This document shows, in pieces, positions 6,505-13,670 of a DNA stretch of 31,313 nt. Location of the stretch: assembly GCA_002774415.1 (NCBI GenBank), contig PEYL01000042.1, positions 1 to 31,313 on the forward strand, in the 5' to 3' direction. The translations under genes and the position numbers were made by a program. Source of the DNA: Candidatus Portnoybacteria bacterium CG08_land_8_20_14_0_20_40_83. GTDB taxonomy: Bacteria > Patescibacteriota > Minisyncoccia > Portnoybacterales > GWB1-42-6. The first letter of the stretch is position 1. Each line of letters starts with the position of its first letter. The notes below the pieces were generated by a model. The model was not told the origin of the DNA. It did no database searches and saw only the letters and a list, made by a program, of their open reading frames with translations.

Positions 6505-7695
6505 TTAAAATTCTCTCAATTTTTCCATCAAATCCAGATAGAATTTGAGATTATGAATCGTTGCCAGCCGCAAGGCAAGAGGCTCGCGAGTTTTGAAAAG
6601 ATGATTCAAATAGGCGCGGGAATAATTTTGGCAAGCATAGCATTCACAATTTTCATCAATCGGTCGGAAATCTTTGGCAAACTTGCTGCTCTTTATTTGA
6701 AGAGTTTCGTAAAATTTCTTGTCTGAAAATTGTCTCCCTTCAGGAAGAATATTAAAAATTGAAAATCTATATTTATAGATTCTTCCATGTCTCGCTTCTC
6801 TGGTCGGAATCACGCAATCAAACATATCAATGCCAGAGAGAACCGCACTAACAATTTCTTCGGGCCGGCCCAGCCCCATTAAGTACCGGGGCTTATTTTG
6901 TGGCAGCAGCGGCAAGACCCATTCCAAAACTTTCCCTAAATATTTTCTTGGCTCGCCGACCGCCACCCCGCCGATAGCATAGCCGTCCCAGCCCGAGGCT
7001 AGTCCGCCTTGGGCGGAAAATCCAATTTCCAATAATTCTTTGGCGCTTTTTTGCCGCAAATCTTTAAAAACAGACCCCTGCACAATGCCAAACAAAAGCG
7101 GCTTATTTTTTTTGTTTTTAACCTTCCTGCGAAAATATTTAAAGCATCTTTTTGCCCATTGGGTCGTCCGCCTGACCGCTTTTTCCGCTTCCTCGTATGA
7201 ACAGGGGTACGCCGCGCATTCATCAAGAACCATAATGATGTCTGAACCCAGGTCTAATTGAATTTGAATCGATTTTTCCGGCGTTAAAAAGTATCTTTTG
7301 CCATTAATAGGGTCGCAAAATTCCACGCCTTCACTTGATATTTTGCGATGCCTCGCCAAAGAAAAAATCTGATACCCTCCCGAATCAGTCAAAATCGGTC
7401 CTGGCCAATTCATAAATTTGTGCAGGCCGCCTTGCCCTTCCGAAGTCCCACCAGAGGCGGGACGAAGGAGGACGGTTTTTTTTATTACTTCTGTCCCCGG
7501 CCTCAGCCACAAATGATACGTGTTGCCTAAAATAATTTGGGCGCCCAAATCTCCAAGTTCTTCGCTCGTCAGATTTTTTACCGCCGCCTGCGTCGCAACC
7601 GGCATAAAAACAGGGGTTTTGACACCCCCGTGGATTGTTTGAAGAACTGCTACCCTTCTGCCTTTAATTTTTTCTTTTTTGATTATCTTAAACAA
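6505..7695 (-). CDS. tgt: tRNA-guanine(34) transglycosylase, with in-frame repeat insert
   Basis: About 396 aa from TTG 7695 (reads MFKIIKKEKIKGRR). The frame is open to 7761, but the extra residues are encoded by a palindromic repeat. Exchanges G34 for preQ1 (queuosine pathway). Blocks: FMPVATQAAVK, LGNTYHLWLRPG, PILTDSGGYQIFSL (catalytic-site Asp), DIIMVLDECAAYP, GGVAVGE, YLMGLGRPEE, MFDCVIPTREARHG and the zinc site CECYACxxY...H. Between VIKK and GGLHKFM there are 15 extra residues (TVLLRPASGGTSEGQ), a place where the family has about two. They are encoded by a hairpin-forming insert at about 7432-7476. The enzyme probably remains functional because all catalytic blocks are intact. No queuosine biosynthesis genes are nearby. 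Start choice is uncertain. Confidence 0.94.
   Translation of the reverse strand: MFKIIKKEKIKGRRVAVLQTIHGGVKTPVFMPVATQAAVKNLTSEELGDLGAQIILGNTYHLWLRPGTEVIKKTVLLRPASGGTSEGQGGLHKFMNWPGPILTDSGGYQIFSLARHRKISSEGVEFCDPINGKRYFLTPEKSIQIQLDLGSDIIMVLDECAAYPCSYEEAEKAVRRTTQWAKRCFKYFRRKVKNKKNKPLLFGIVQGSVFKDLRQKSAKELLEIGFSAQGGLASGWDGYAIGGVAVGEPRKYLGKVLEWVLPLLPQNKPRYLMGLGRPEEIVSAVLSGIDMFDCVIPTREARHGRIYKYRFSIFNILPEGRQFSDKKFYETLQIKSSKFAKDFRPIDENCECYACQNYSRAYLNHLFKTREPLALRLATIHNLKFYLDLMEKLREF
7432..7476. repeat. Palindromic insert inside tgt
   Basis: GTCCCACC (7445-7452) and GGCGGGAC (7456-7463) form an 8-bp stem with one G-T pair. Flanking CCTTC/GAAGG extends it. The insert length keeps the tgt frame and encodes TVLLRPASGGTSEGQ. 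Confidence 0.7.
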
Positions 7696-7707
7696 ATTTA
7701 AAATTTT

Positions 7708-7760
7708 ACCCCCGCACCAGCCCGCCCTCGGCAAGCCGAAGGCGAGGCCGAGGAACGCCA
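7708..7760 (-). repeat. Copy of the GCACCAG-box palindromic repeat at the tgt 5' end
   Basis: On + it begins ACCCCCGCACCAG (7708-7720), followed by CCTCGG...CCGAGG palindromic sequence. The same terminal box marks the inserts at 11412 (recO) and 13737 (gene fragment), in the same orientation relative to the host gene. Confidence 0.65.
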
Positions 7761-7844
7761 CGGGTATTAGCCCATAGATAAATGGTCAGAAATTTTAAGG
7801 GGCATTGCCCCAAAGTCACAAAAGTAAGTCCGTGGTGTGGGGGT

Positions 7845-9749
7845 TTACTGAATTACTTTTCCGCCGTCATATCCGATTGAAGAATCGTCGGGCAAATCGC
7901 TTCGAATCGCGCGGGCCGTTCCCTGTAAAGATGCGCCGGTAAAAGTATCGCTGCCGCTGATAGTCGATTCGCTAACCAAATCAATCATCTGCCCGACCTG
8001 ACTGCTGCTTGGCGTAAAACCGATTTTAAATACCAATCTTTTAACCGGGTATAAAATCCCGGTATTGGCCGGAAGTTTGCCGATTGTCCAGGTGATTTTT
8101 CCGCTGTTTTTATCATATTTTACATTGGCCGAGGCGGGATCAAATAGCCCGACCCACCTGACATACGGCGGCAAATAGCCTTCGACAACCACGTTATCAA
8201 CATCGTTTGCCGCATTAACTATATCCCAATAAATGGTATAGGTTGTCTCCTGCCCGACTCTTGGCGGAATCGGTCCGGAATTTGGCACAGAAAGGTCTTT
8301 AAAGTATCCTTTGGAGCTTAAAGTCAGTTTTGCATTAACTTTGGTGTTTAAAAAATCAGTGCCGCTGATTTGCGTTCCCCGCAAAGACACCGGGATGGTG
8401 GTCGAATCAATTTTTGAAGAGACAGAAATTACGAAATTTTTATCGTTGAAACTGGCAACCGGCATGCTGTCTTTAACGTTTACATAAAAATTAATTTCAT
8501 TTTTTGCGCCCGGCTGCACCATTTTCAAATCGGGCAATACAGATTCGTTCCAGATAATTGAGCTGTCAACGCTGTTAAAAAATCCCTTGTCCGCCTTGAC
8601 CGAAGACAAATCCAAAGCTTTTGTGTCCAATTTAACAATTATTATAACCGGACCAATAGGTATGTCAACGGTATTTTGATATGTCAGTTTATAAGTTAAG
8701 TGCTCTCCGACATTTGCCAGGTAATCGCGGCTGTCATTCACCGTCAATGCCACAGACAATGGAGAAAGGGAAATTAGAGTAGAACCTAAACCCTCTGAAA
8801 CAATTTTGCTGGAATCTCCCTGCAGTTTGGCTATGTTTGCGCGAAAAGCTTTGACTTCTTCCTGCGCTCCGGTTAACACTCCGGAAATCACGATTTGTCC
8901 TTCTTCTTGCGGGCTGATTTCTGGAAGGCGCCAGGAATTTGAGCCCTGCGAAGGAGAAGGCTGCGAAGAAATAAAATTGAACCCCGGCGGATACTCCATA
9001 TTGAGTGCCAAATCTAAAAAACCGATATCCGAGGTATTTAAATATTTTAAAACAATATCTAGTTGCTGGCCGTTCACCACGCGTTCGGGCAAACTAAAAT
9101 TCAAAACCAGCGGGACAGAAAAAATAACACTCAAAAATTCACCACTGCTTTCAAAACTCGAAGAAGTATCCCCTGCGTGGTAGCTCAACTTTACAACCGC
9201 CTTTTTTTGGTCATCTTTCAAGCCTGAAATATTTGCCCTAAATTCCATTTTCCCCTCTTTGCCTGCTTGAAGATCCGCCAAACTGACGACGGAGGCATCC
9301 TGATCCCCGATCTTAGTCAAATTCTGCTTATCAATCGGCAGGGAATCGGGCGGATAAATAAATGTCAATTTGACATCCGTCAAAGTGACATTCGTATTGT
9401 TTTGATATCTGACTGCATAACTGACTTCTTCTCCGCTGGCCACCCGGTCTACGCCAAAAACGGTGACCAGAACTTTTGAGGTATCAAAAGAGCGGCTGCG
9501 CCAAAATAAAAATCCCCCAACCACGACAACAATGCCTACGAGCCCGATAATAATTATTCTGAGCAATTTTTTTCTTTTCTCGGTTAAAAATGGCTCGCGT
9601 GACGCCAGCGCCTCTTTCTGCCACTGCGAAGAATCCGTTTCTTGGCCGTCTTGGCGCTGTCCGGGCTCAAACTGCCCGGGCGCCCCTTCTCTTTTTTCCG
9701 CTTCTCCTTTTTGCTCGTAAAGCTTTTTTTGAAGTTCTTCTAAAGGCAT
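7845..9749 (-). CDS. Single-pass surface protein with DUF11-like repeats
   Basis: 634 aa. Residues 1-60 are hydrophilic and rich in E/K/Q (cytoplasmic). A membrane segment, LLRIIIIGLVGIVVVVGGFLFW, spans about residues 62-83 and is preceded by KRKK, giving N-in/C-out topology. The roughly 550 extracellular residues contain several beta-rich modules with phrases such as YAVRYQNNTNVTLTDVKL, YPPGFNF, LTYKLTYQNTVDIPIGPV and TYTIYWDIVNAANDVDNV, matching the DUF11/conserved-repeat (Ig-like) pattern of surface proteins in this phylum. It ends SSIGYDGGKVIQ with no sorting motif. Probably involved in cell-surface structure or host attachment (inference). No SD. It diverges from proS across a repeat-rich gap. 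Confidence 0.85.
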   Translation of the reverse strand: MPLEELQKKLYEQKGEAEKREGAPGQFEPGQRQDGQETDSSQWQKEALASREPFLTEKRKKLLRIIIIGLVGIVVVVGGFLFWRSRSFDTSKVLVTVFGVDRVASGEEVSYAVRYQNNTNVTLTDVKLTFIYPPDSLPIDKQNLTKIGDQDASVVSLADLQAGKEGKMEFRANISGLKDDQKKAVVKLSYHAGDTSSSFESSGEFLSVIFSVPLVLNFSLPERVVNGQQLDIVLKYLNTSDIGFLDLALNMEYPPGFNFISSQPSPSQGSNSWRLPEISPQEEGQIVISGVLTGAQEEVKAFRANIAKLQGDSSKIVSEGLGSTLISLSPLSVALTVNDSRDYLANVGEHLTYKLTYQNTVDIPIGPVIIIVKLDTKALDLSSVKADKGFFNSVDSSIIWNESVLPDLKMVQPGAKNEINFYVNVKDSMPVASFNDKNFVISVSSKIDSTTIPVSLRGTQISGTDFLNTKVNAKLTLSSKGYFKDLSVPNSGPIPPRVGQETTYTIYWDIVNAANDVDNVVVEGYLPPYVRWVGLFDPASANVKYDKNSGKITWTIGKLPANTGILYPVKRLVFKIGFTPSSSQVGQMIDLVSESTISGSDTFTGASLQGTARAIRSDLPDDSSIGYDGGKVIQ

Positions 9750-9756
9750 ACTTTTT

Positions 9757-9895
9757 ATTAAAATTCCAAATCACAAGCACCAATTTCCAAAAAATAACCA
9801 ATCATAAAAATTCCAACATCCAAAACCGTTCTTAATTTTTGAATATTGGTTATTGAAATTTGTTTGATTATTGTTTTTTGATTATTGGAACTTAT
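9757..9895. repeat. AT-rich inverted intergenic repeat
   Basis: CCAATTTCC...AAATAACCAAT on the left and ATTGGTTATTGAAATTTG on the right form long imperfect inverted repeats between the surface-protein gene and the proS promoter. Confidence 0.5.
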
Positions 9896-9927
9896 ATTTG
9901 CTTATATCTTACAACAAAATATAATTA

Positions 9928-9956
9928 TTGCCAAGTTAAATTTTTATAGCTATACT
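9928..9956 (+). promoter_or_regulatory. Promoter of proS
   Basis: -35 TTGCCA (9928-9933), 17-bp spacer, -10 TATACT (9951-9956). The expected start, 9962-9964, coincides with the ATG of the short upstream ORF at 9963, so the transcript would begin directly with the leader hairpin. Confidence 0.75.
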
Positions 9957-9962
9957 GAAATT

Positions 9963-10010
9963 ATGCCAGGCAGTGAAAATTCGACCGCTGCCTACGGCAG
10001 CAATTTATGA
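9963..10010 (+). other. Possible leaderless upstream ORF, 15 codons (MPGSENSTAAYGSNL)
   Basis: An ATG at the predicted transcription start opens a 15-codon frame ending TGA. The first five residues, MPGSE, are the same as in the upstream ORF of typA (21631). Because these bases also form the paired 5' arm of the leader hairpin, peptide conservation may only reflect stem conservation. Confidence 0.4.
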
Positions 10011-10036
10011 ATATAAGCCGAATTTCTACTGCCTGG
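9966..10036 (+). promoter_or_regulatory. 5' leader hairpin of proS, shared with typA
   Basis: The arm CCAGGCAGTGAAAATTCG (9966-9983) pairs with CGAATTTCTACTGCCTGG (10019-10036) with one A/C mismatch and one G-T pair. Inside is GCTGCC TAC GGCAGC. The proS ATG is one base beyond the 3' arm. typA has the same element with compensatory changes. Confidence 0.75.
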
Positions 10037-10037
10037 T

Positions 10038-11315
10038 ATGAAACAATCCCAACTTTTCACAAAGACAACAAAAGAGACGCCTAGAGGGGCGACATTTATA
10101 AGCCACCAATTGTTTTTGAGGGGCGGCTTTATTTTTCGCCACGCCTCAGGAATATACACTCTTTTGCCACTGGGCCTGATGGTTTTGAGAAAAATTGAAA
10201 ATCTTATTAGGAAGGAATTTGAAGAAATTGGAATCCAGGAAGTAAGAATGTCTATTTTGCATCCGGCAGAACTTTGGAAAAAAACTGGCCGTTGGGATAC
10301 AGCCGGTAAGGAATTATGGAAAATCAAAAGCAGAAACGAGGAAGATTTAGTTTTGGCAATGACGCATGAAGAAACTATTTCCGCTATTGCTGCCAATACT
10401 GTCAGGTCGGAAAATGAATTGCCAATGATTGTTAATCAATTCCAGACAAAAATAAGAGATGAAGAAAGACCCCGGGGGGGGCTTCTCCGTCTAAGAGAGT
10501 TTATCATGCAAGATGCTTACTCTTTTGATAAAGACGAGGAAAATTTGGATAAAAGCTTCAAGAAAATGGTTGAAGTTTATAACAAAATTTTTAAAAGAAT
10601 AGAGCTTATAGCTATTCCGGTTAAAGCCTCAACTGGTCTCATGGGCGGCTCGGATTCATACGAGTTTATGGTGCTAGCAGAAAGCGGCGAAGACAGAATT
10701 GCTATTTGCCCAAAATGTAATTTTGCTGCTAATCTTGAAGTATTAAAAAATGCGGAAAAGTGTCCTCAATGCGGAACGGAAATGAAAATTAAAAGAACAA
10801 TAGAAGTGGCTCACGCTTTTAAATTGGGCACAAAATATAGCAAAGCAATGAATATTTTATACGAGGACAAGAAAGGAAAGAAACATTTTGTTCAAATGGG
10901 TTGCTATGGAATCGGGTTGGAAAGGGCAATGGCAACGATTGTAGAGATTTATCACGACGAAAAAGGCATTATTTGGCCAAAAGAAATAGCGCCTTTCGAT
11001 GTCCATCTGTTATCTCTGGGAAGCAAAAATGAAGCAATTAAAGAAAAAATTCAAATGACGAGCGAAAAATTATATCAAGAGTTGCAAGAAGTAAAAATCG
11101 AAGTGTTATATGACGACAGAAAAGAAAAATCTGCCGGTGAAAAATTCGCCGATGCGGATTTAATCGGCATTCCGTTGCGAATTGTTGTCAGCGAAAAAAC
11201 TTTAAAGGAAGATTCGGTTGAGATAAAAAAACGAGGCGAAAAAGAAATTCAGCTTATCAAACTCAGCGATCTTAAAAATCTTTCTGATTTTATCTCATCC
11301 CCTGCTAGCGATTGA
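10038..11315 (+). CDS. proS: Proline--tRNA ligase, short form without the editing domain
   Basis: 425 aa. Charges tRNA-Pro. Class II motifs: RHASGIYTLLPLGLMVLRKIENLI (motif 1; TLLPLG signature), motif 2 around RDEERPRGGLLRLREFIMQD and motif 3 GCYGIGLERAMA; a C-terminal anticodon domain follows (PFDVHLLSLG...DDRKEKSAGEKFADADLIGIP). Between motifs 2 and 3, bacterial ProRS normally carries an editing (INS) domain of about 180 residues. Here there is only a short linker with CPKCNFAAN...CPQCG, so cis-editing of Ala-tRNA-Pro is absent. The upstream region has a promoter and a hairpin that abuts the start codon; no SD. The 3' end overlaps convergent recO by 67 bp. Confidence 0.96.
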   Translation: MKQSQLFTKTTKETPRGATFISHQLFLRGGFIFRHASGIYTLLPLGLMVLRKIENLIRKEFEEIGIQEVRMSILHPAELWKKTGRWDTAGKELWKIKSRNEEDLVLAMTHEETISAIAANTVRSENELPMIVNQFQTKIRDEERPRGGLLRLREFIMQDAYSFDKDEENLDKSFKKMVEVYNKIFKRIELIAIPVKASTGLMGGSDSYEFMVLAESGEDRIAICPKCNFAANLEVLKNAEKCPQCGTEMKIKRTIEVAHAFKLGTKYSKAMNILYEDKKGKKHFVQMGCYGIGLERAMATIVEIYHDEKGIIWPKEIAPFDVHLLSLGSKNEAIKEKIQMTSEKLYQELQEVKIEVLYDDRKEKSAGEKFADADLIGIPLRIVVSEKTLKEDSVEIKKRGEKEIQLIKLSDLKNLSDFISSPASD

Positions 11316-11884
11316 AGATAATTTAATTTTTCTTTTGGTGAAAGCTTACCCTGAGTTGCAAACGAGGGGTGGCCCAAAAACTCAAGCAGCCTTTTTTCAA
11401 AGGCTGTTTTTACCCACGCACCAGTCCCGCTTTGCGGTACGGTGCGGGGCTCCGCCCCACGCGCTTGCGCTTGGGGCTTCGTTTTCGACAATTCTTTAAA
11501 CGGCTTATCTAGTACCTCCATCGCCCTTACTATCAAAGCCCAGATATTTTCGTCCTGTTCCGGCGCCACAACCAATTTATCAACCAGTTCCGCAAAATAT
11601 ATCGCTAAAGCCAAATTTTCCAGATTCTGGCGCAGATATAAAAATTCTTTTATCGGATAAGAATTTGCCAAAACGTCAATGTTTTTGCTGCGCGCCAGTA
11701 AAAATTCGTAAATATTAAACGGTTCAATTAAAAATTTTAATTTGGATTCTTTCTTGCCCACTCCTTTTGCCCGCACCAAAATCTTGCCAAATTTTTGCGT
11801 ATAAACGGTCAAAAGACGGTCCGTATCGGAAAGATCGGTTTTTTTCAAAATTATTCCCTCGGTTTTGTAGACGGGAATATCCAT
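11249..11884 (-). CDS. recO: DNA repair protein RecO
   Basis: 211 aa. Begins MDIPVYKTEGIILKKTDLSD, then RLLTVYTQKFGKILVRAKGVGK (N-terminal OB fold) and the helical domain with YFAELVDKLV. RecO loads RecA by annealing and handing over SSB-coated ssDNA (RecFOR pathway). The C-terminal Cys zinc motif of many RecO proteins is missing. Residues about 134-157 (SKTKPQAQARGAEPRTVPQ...) are an in-frame insert encoded by a palindromic repeat (11411-11480). The last 22 codons lie inside the proS 3' end on the opposite strand. Between it and upstream mscL there are only 23 nt, so co-transcription is likely. Confidence 0.9.
   Translation of the reverse strand: MDIPVYKTEGIILKKTDLSDTDRLLTVYTQKFGKILVRAKGVGKKESKLKFLIEPFNIYEFLLARSKNIDVLANSYPIKEFLYLRQNLENLALAIYFAELVDKLVVAPEQDENIWALIVRAMEVLDKPFKELSKTKPQAQARGAEPRTVPQSGTGAWVKTAFEKRLLEFLGHPSFATQGKLSPKEKLNYLQSLAGDEIKSERFLRSLSLIS
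11411..11480 (-). repeat. GCACCAG-box palindromic repeat inserted in recO
   Basis: On + it starts ACCCACGCACCAG (11412-11424) and contains GGTGCGGGGCTCCGCCCCAC, whose GGGGC TCC GCCCC core is self-complementary. It shares the terminal box and the GGGGCGGARCCCCGYACCG core (reverse strand) with the insert at 13737-13861. Confidence 0.75.
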
Positions 11885-11907
11885 TTCAAATTTATCCTGT
11901 CAAAAAT

Positions 11908-12210
11908 TTATTGTTTTTTCGCATCCAGCTTGTCCAGCCTCAAGGCCTTAAAAATAAAATAGATGACTGCCGCCACGACCAAAAAATCGATTAAAACCGC
12001 CAGGAAACGGCCGTAAGCCACCTGGGTTCCCAAAACTCCGAAAGAAGCGGAGTTGAGCCCGCCCGACACCCCAAGAATTAAGCCAAGCAGCGGCTGGACA
12101 ACGTCCTGGACCAGTGAAGAAACCACTTTGCCCACCGCGCCGCCTAAAATAAAGCCAACCGCCAGGCCGATGACTCCCTGCTCCCTGATAAATTGAAAAA
12201 ATCCTTTCAT
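11908..12210 (-). CDS. mscL: Large-conductance mechanosensitive channel MscL
   Basis: 100 aa. Pentameric channel that opens under membrane tension to release solutes on osmotic downshock. KGFFQFIREQGVIGLAVGFILGGAVGKVVSSLVQDVVQPL covers the amphipathic N-terminal helix and pore-lining TM1 with the A/G-rich stretch. A short periplasmic loop and TM2 (FLAVLIDFLVVAAVIYFIFKAL) follow, with a short, basic C-terminus. It is compact compared with the 136-aa E. coli protein, mainly in the loop and the C-terminal bundle. No SD. It sits upstream of recO and downstream of the terminator at 12286-12305. Confidence 0.95.
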   Translation of the reverse strand: MKGFFQFIREQGVIGLAVGFILGGAVGKVVSSLVQDVVQPLLGLILGVSGGLNSASFGVLGTQVAYGRFLAVLIDFLVVAAVIYFIFKALRLDKLDAKKQ

Positions 12211-12285
12211 AGCGAATTATTTTTAAAAATTAATTTTAATTTATGACCTTTTTGATATTTTAACATTAAAATAAGCGGAAAATAA

Positions 12286-12305
12286 AGCCGGGAAAAGTCC
12301 CGGCT
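12286..12305 (-). terminator. Terminator after the C39-like gene
   Basis: Reverse strand: AGCCGGGA, loop CTTT, TCCCGGCT, then TTATTTTC. It lies 23 nt past the stop of the C39-like gene. Confidence 0.8.
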
Positions 12306-12327
12306 GACGAAAATCCAATAACGGATA

Positions 12328-13227
12328 TCATTTCGGCATAACCACTATCATCGCGGTTTGGCCCGGAATCGAAGGCAAATCATTGCCGGTCGGATAATCC
12401 TGCAAAGAGGCCTGAAGTCTTGCCTCGGCATATCTATATTTTTCGCCGTGGCGGGTGCCGACATCATTGGTAATAAATTCATTGGTTTTGGCATCATAAC
12501 CGATAACAACCAGCATATGATGTTCCGGTCCGGGCGGAGTGTAAAAAGGATTTTTTAAAATCTGGCCGTTAAGCGGCACAATTACCAGACGGCCTGCCAA
12601 AATTTCTTTTTTTATGTCTTTTGTGCTGATGCCCGAGCGCACAAAGACATTTTCGTAATTAAAATAGTCTTTAAACATTTTTATTGCGTCAGCCGCGGCA
12701 CGGTCAAAGGCTTGGCCGTAAGTTTTATCTTCAAACAGGCTCAAGTCTAAGATTTCTTGCTTTACCTGATCTTTTGTGACAGGTGTTTTATTTACCCAAT
12801 GCATGGCCATAATAATTGATGCTTCTTCGCAGGCATTCTGGAAAATCGGGTCCGACCATTCCCCAAAAGGCGCCTGGCTAAAAAATGGCACGCTAAGCAA
12901 AATGCTTTTTGGAGCGGGCTGGCTAGGTTCGAGGTTGGCAGGACTAGACGAAGTTGCCAGCGAGCCAGCCTGCCCAGAACTCGGCAAAGCCGCGCCGGAA
13001 TTATTTGATGAATTATTTGACGAAGGCGAAGATGAATCGGACTCGTTTGTTCCTGCCAAATCATCTTTGCTAAGCGATAAAAAATTAAATTTGCCGTTTA
13101 AGCCAAGCAAACCTACGGCAATGATTGCCAAAGATATGACAATTATTACTATTTTTTTAATTCCAAAATTCCGCCTCATGCGGTTATTTTTTAAATATTT
13201 TTTATAATTATGGGTTTCGTAAGGCAT
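12328..13227 (-). CDS. Membrane-anchored C39-like cysteine peptidase
   Basis: 299 aa. A basic N-terminus precedes one membrane segment (residues about 24-44, IKKIVIIVISLAIIAVGLL), then a Ser/Asn/Pro-rich linker (residues 55-108), then the peptidase domain: LSVPFFSQAPFGEW, the catalytic Cys in NACEEASIIMA, the His in PEHHMLVVIGYD and the Asp in FITNDVG. This is the PF13529-type C39-like papain fold, placed outside the membrane. Targets may be leader-type peptides or cell-wall peptides; this is not determinable. The linker segment is partly encoded by palindromic DNA (GGCTGGCT...AGCCAGCC, about 12918-12978). An internal ATG at 13179 is an alternative start. No SD. Confidence 0.88.
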   Translation of the reverse strand: MPYETHNYKKYLKNNRMRRNFGIKKIVIIVISLAIIAVGLLGLNGKFNFLSLSKDDLAGTNESDSSSPSSNNSSNNSGAALPSSGQAGSLATSSSPANLEPSQPAPKSILLSVPFFSQAPFGEWSDPIFQNACEEASIIMAMHWVNKTPVTKDQVKQEILDLSLFEDKTYGQAFDRAAADAIKMFKDYFNYENVFVRSGISTKDIKKEILAGRLVIVPLNGQILKNPFYTPPGPEHHMLVVIGYDAKTNEFITNDVGTRHGEKYRYAEARLQASLQDYPTGNDLPSIPGQTAMIVVMPK

Positions 13228-13254
13228 AAATATTATTTCAGCGGTAAAATCAAA

Positions 13255-13277
13255 ATGCCATAAAATTATTATGGCAT
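13255..13277 (-). other. 9-bp hairpin upstream of the C39-like gene
   Basis: ATGCCATAA and TTATGGCAT with a 5-base loop, followed on the reverse strand by TTTTGATTTT. It could end transcripts coming from the 13.3-kb side. Weak because the stem is AT-rich. Confidence 0.45.
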
Positions 13278-13363
13278 CAAATCAAAAAACAGGCAACAAA
13301 TTTTAAACCTGCCCAGGCTCTGACTCTGGCCGGCCAGAAAAAATATCCGGCAGCCGCAAAAAT

Positions 13364-13531
13364 GTCTGTTCTGATATTTCCATCATGCAAACAAGGCTGA
13401 AACAATGGCAGGACACATGGAATGAAGTGAGGCCGCACGGAGCCCTAAATTATTTAACTCCTAATGAATATTTACTTAAATGGCAGCAAGGTCGGCTGCC
13501 CACAAAAGACACTATAACCTTACAGACTTAA
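13364..13531 (+). pseudogene. C-terminal remnant of an rve (IS3/IS481-like) transposase
   Basis: Only about 56 codons are readable, ending TAA at 13531. WQDTWNEVRPHGALNYLTPNEYL is the typical C-terminal tail of IS3/IS481-type integrase-core transposases (the YNxxRPHxALxxxTPxEYL pattern); the DDE catalytic domain is gone. A TATGTATCTGAACCTGGACA-like sequence after the stop could be the old IS end. No similar transposase is intact in the window: the two IS elements at 18.3 and 22.5 kb are of a different group. This 13.2-13.9 kb region holds no intact gene. Confidence 0.8.
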
Positions 13532-13574
13532 GCGGACACTATGTATCTGAACCTGGACAATCTTCCCTAGGATC

Positions 13575-13604
13575 AAAAAAACCGCGTTTTAAGCGGCTTT
13601 TTTT
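13575..13604. terminator. Bidirectional terminator
   Basis: AAAAAAACCGC, loop GTTTTAA, GCGGCTTTTTTT: a stem with T-tracts on both strands. It lies between the transposase remnant (+) and the gene fragment/regulator (-). Confidence 0.8.
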
Positions 13605-13670
13605 ACACTTTTCTATTTTATTTCCCTATTTCCTCTCCTTCTCCACCTCCTTCACTAAAGTTACGGAAGG

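Noticed and set aside
8806..9183. 125-codon + strand ORF inside the surface-protein gene
   Set aside because: Shadow of the DUF11-like coding sequence; no start signal and no protein-like pattern.
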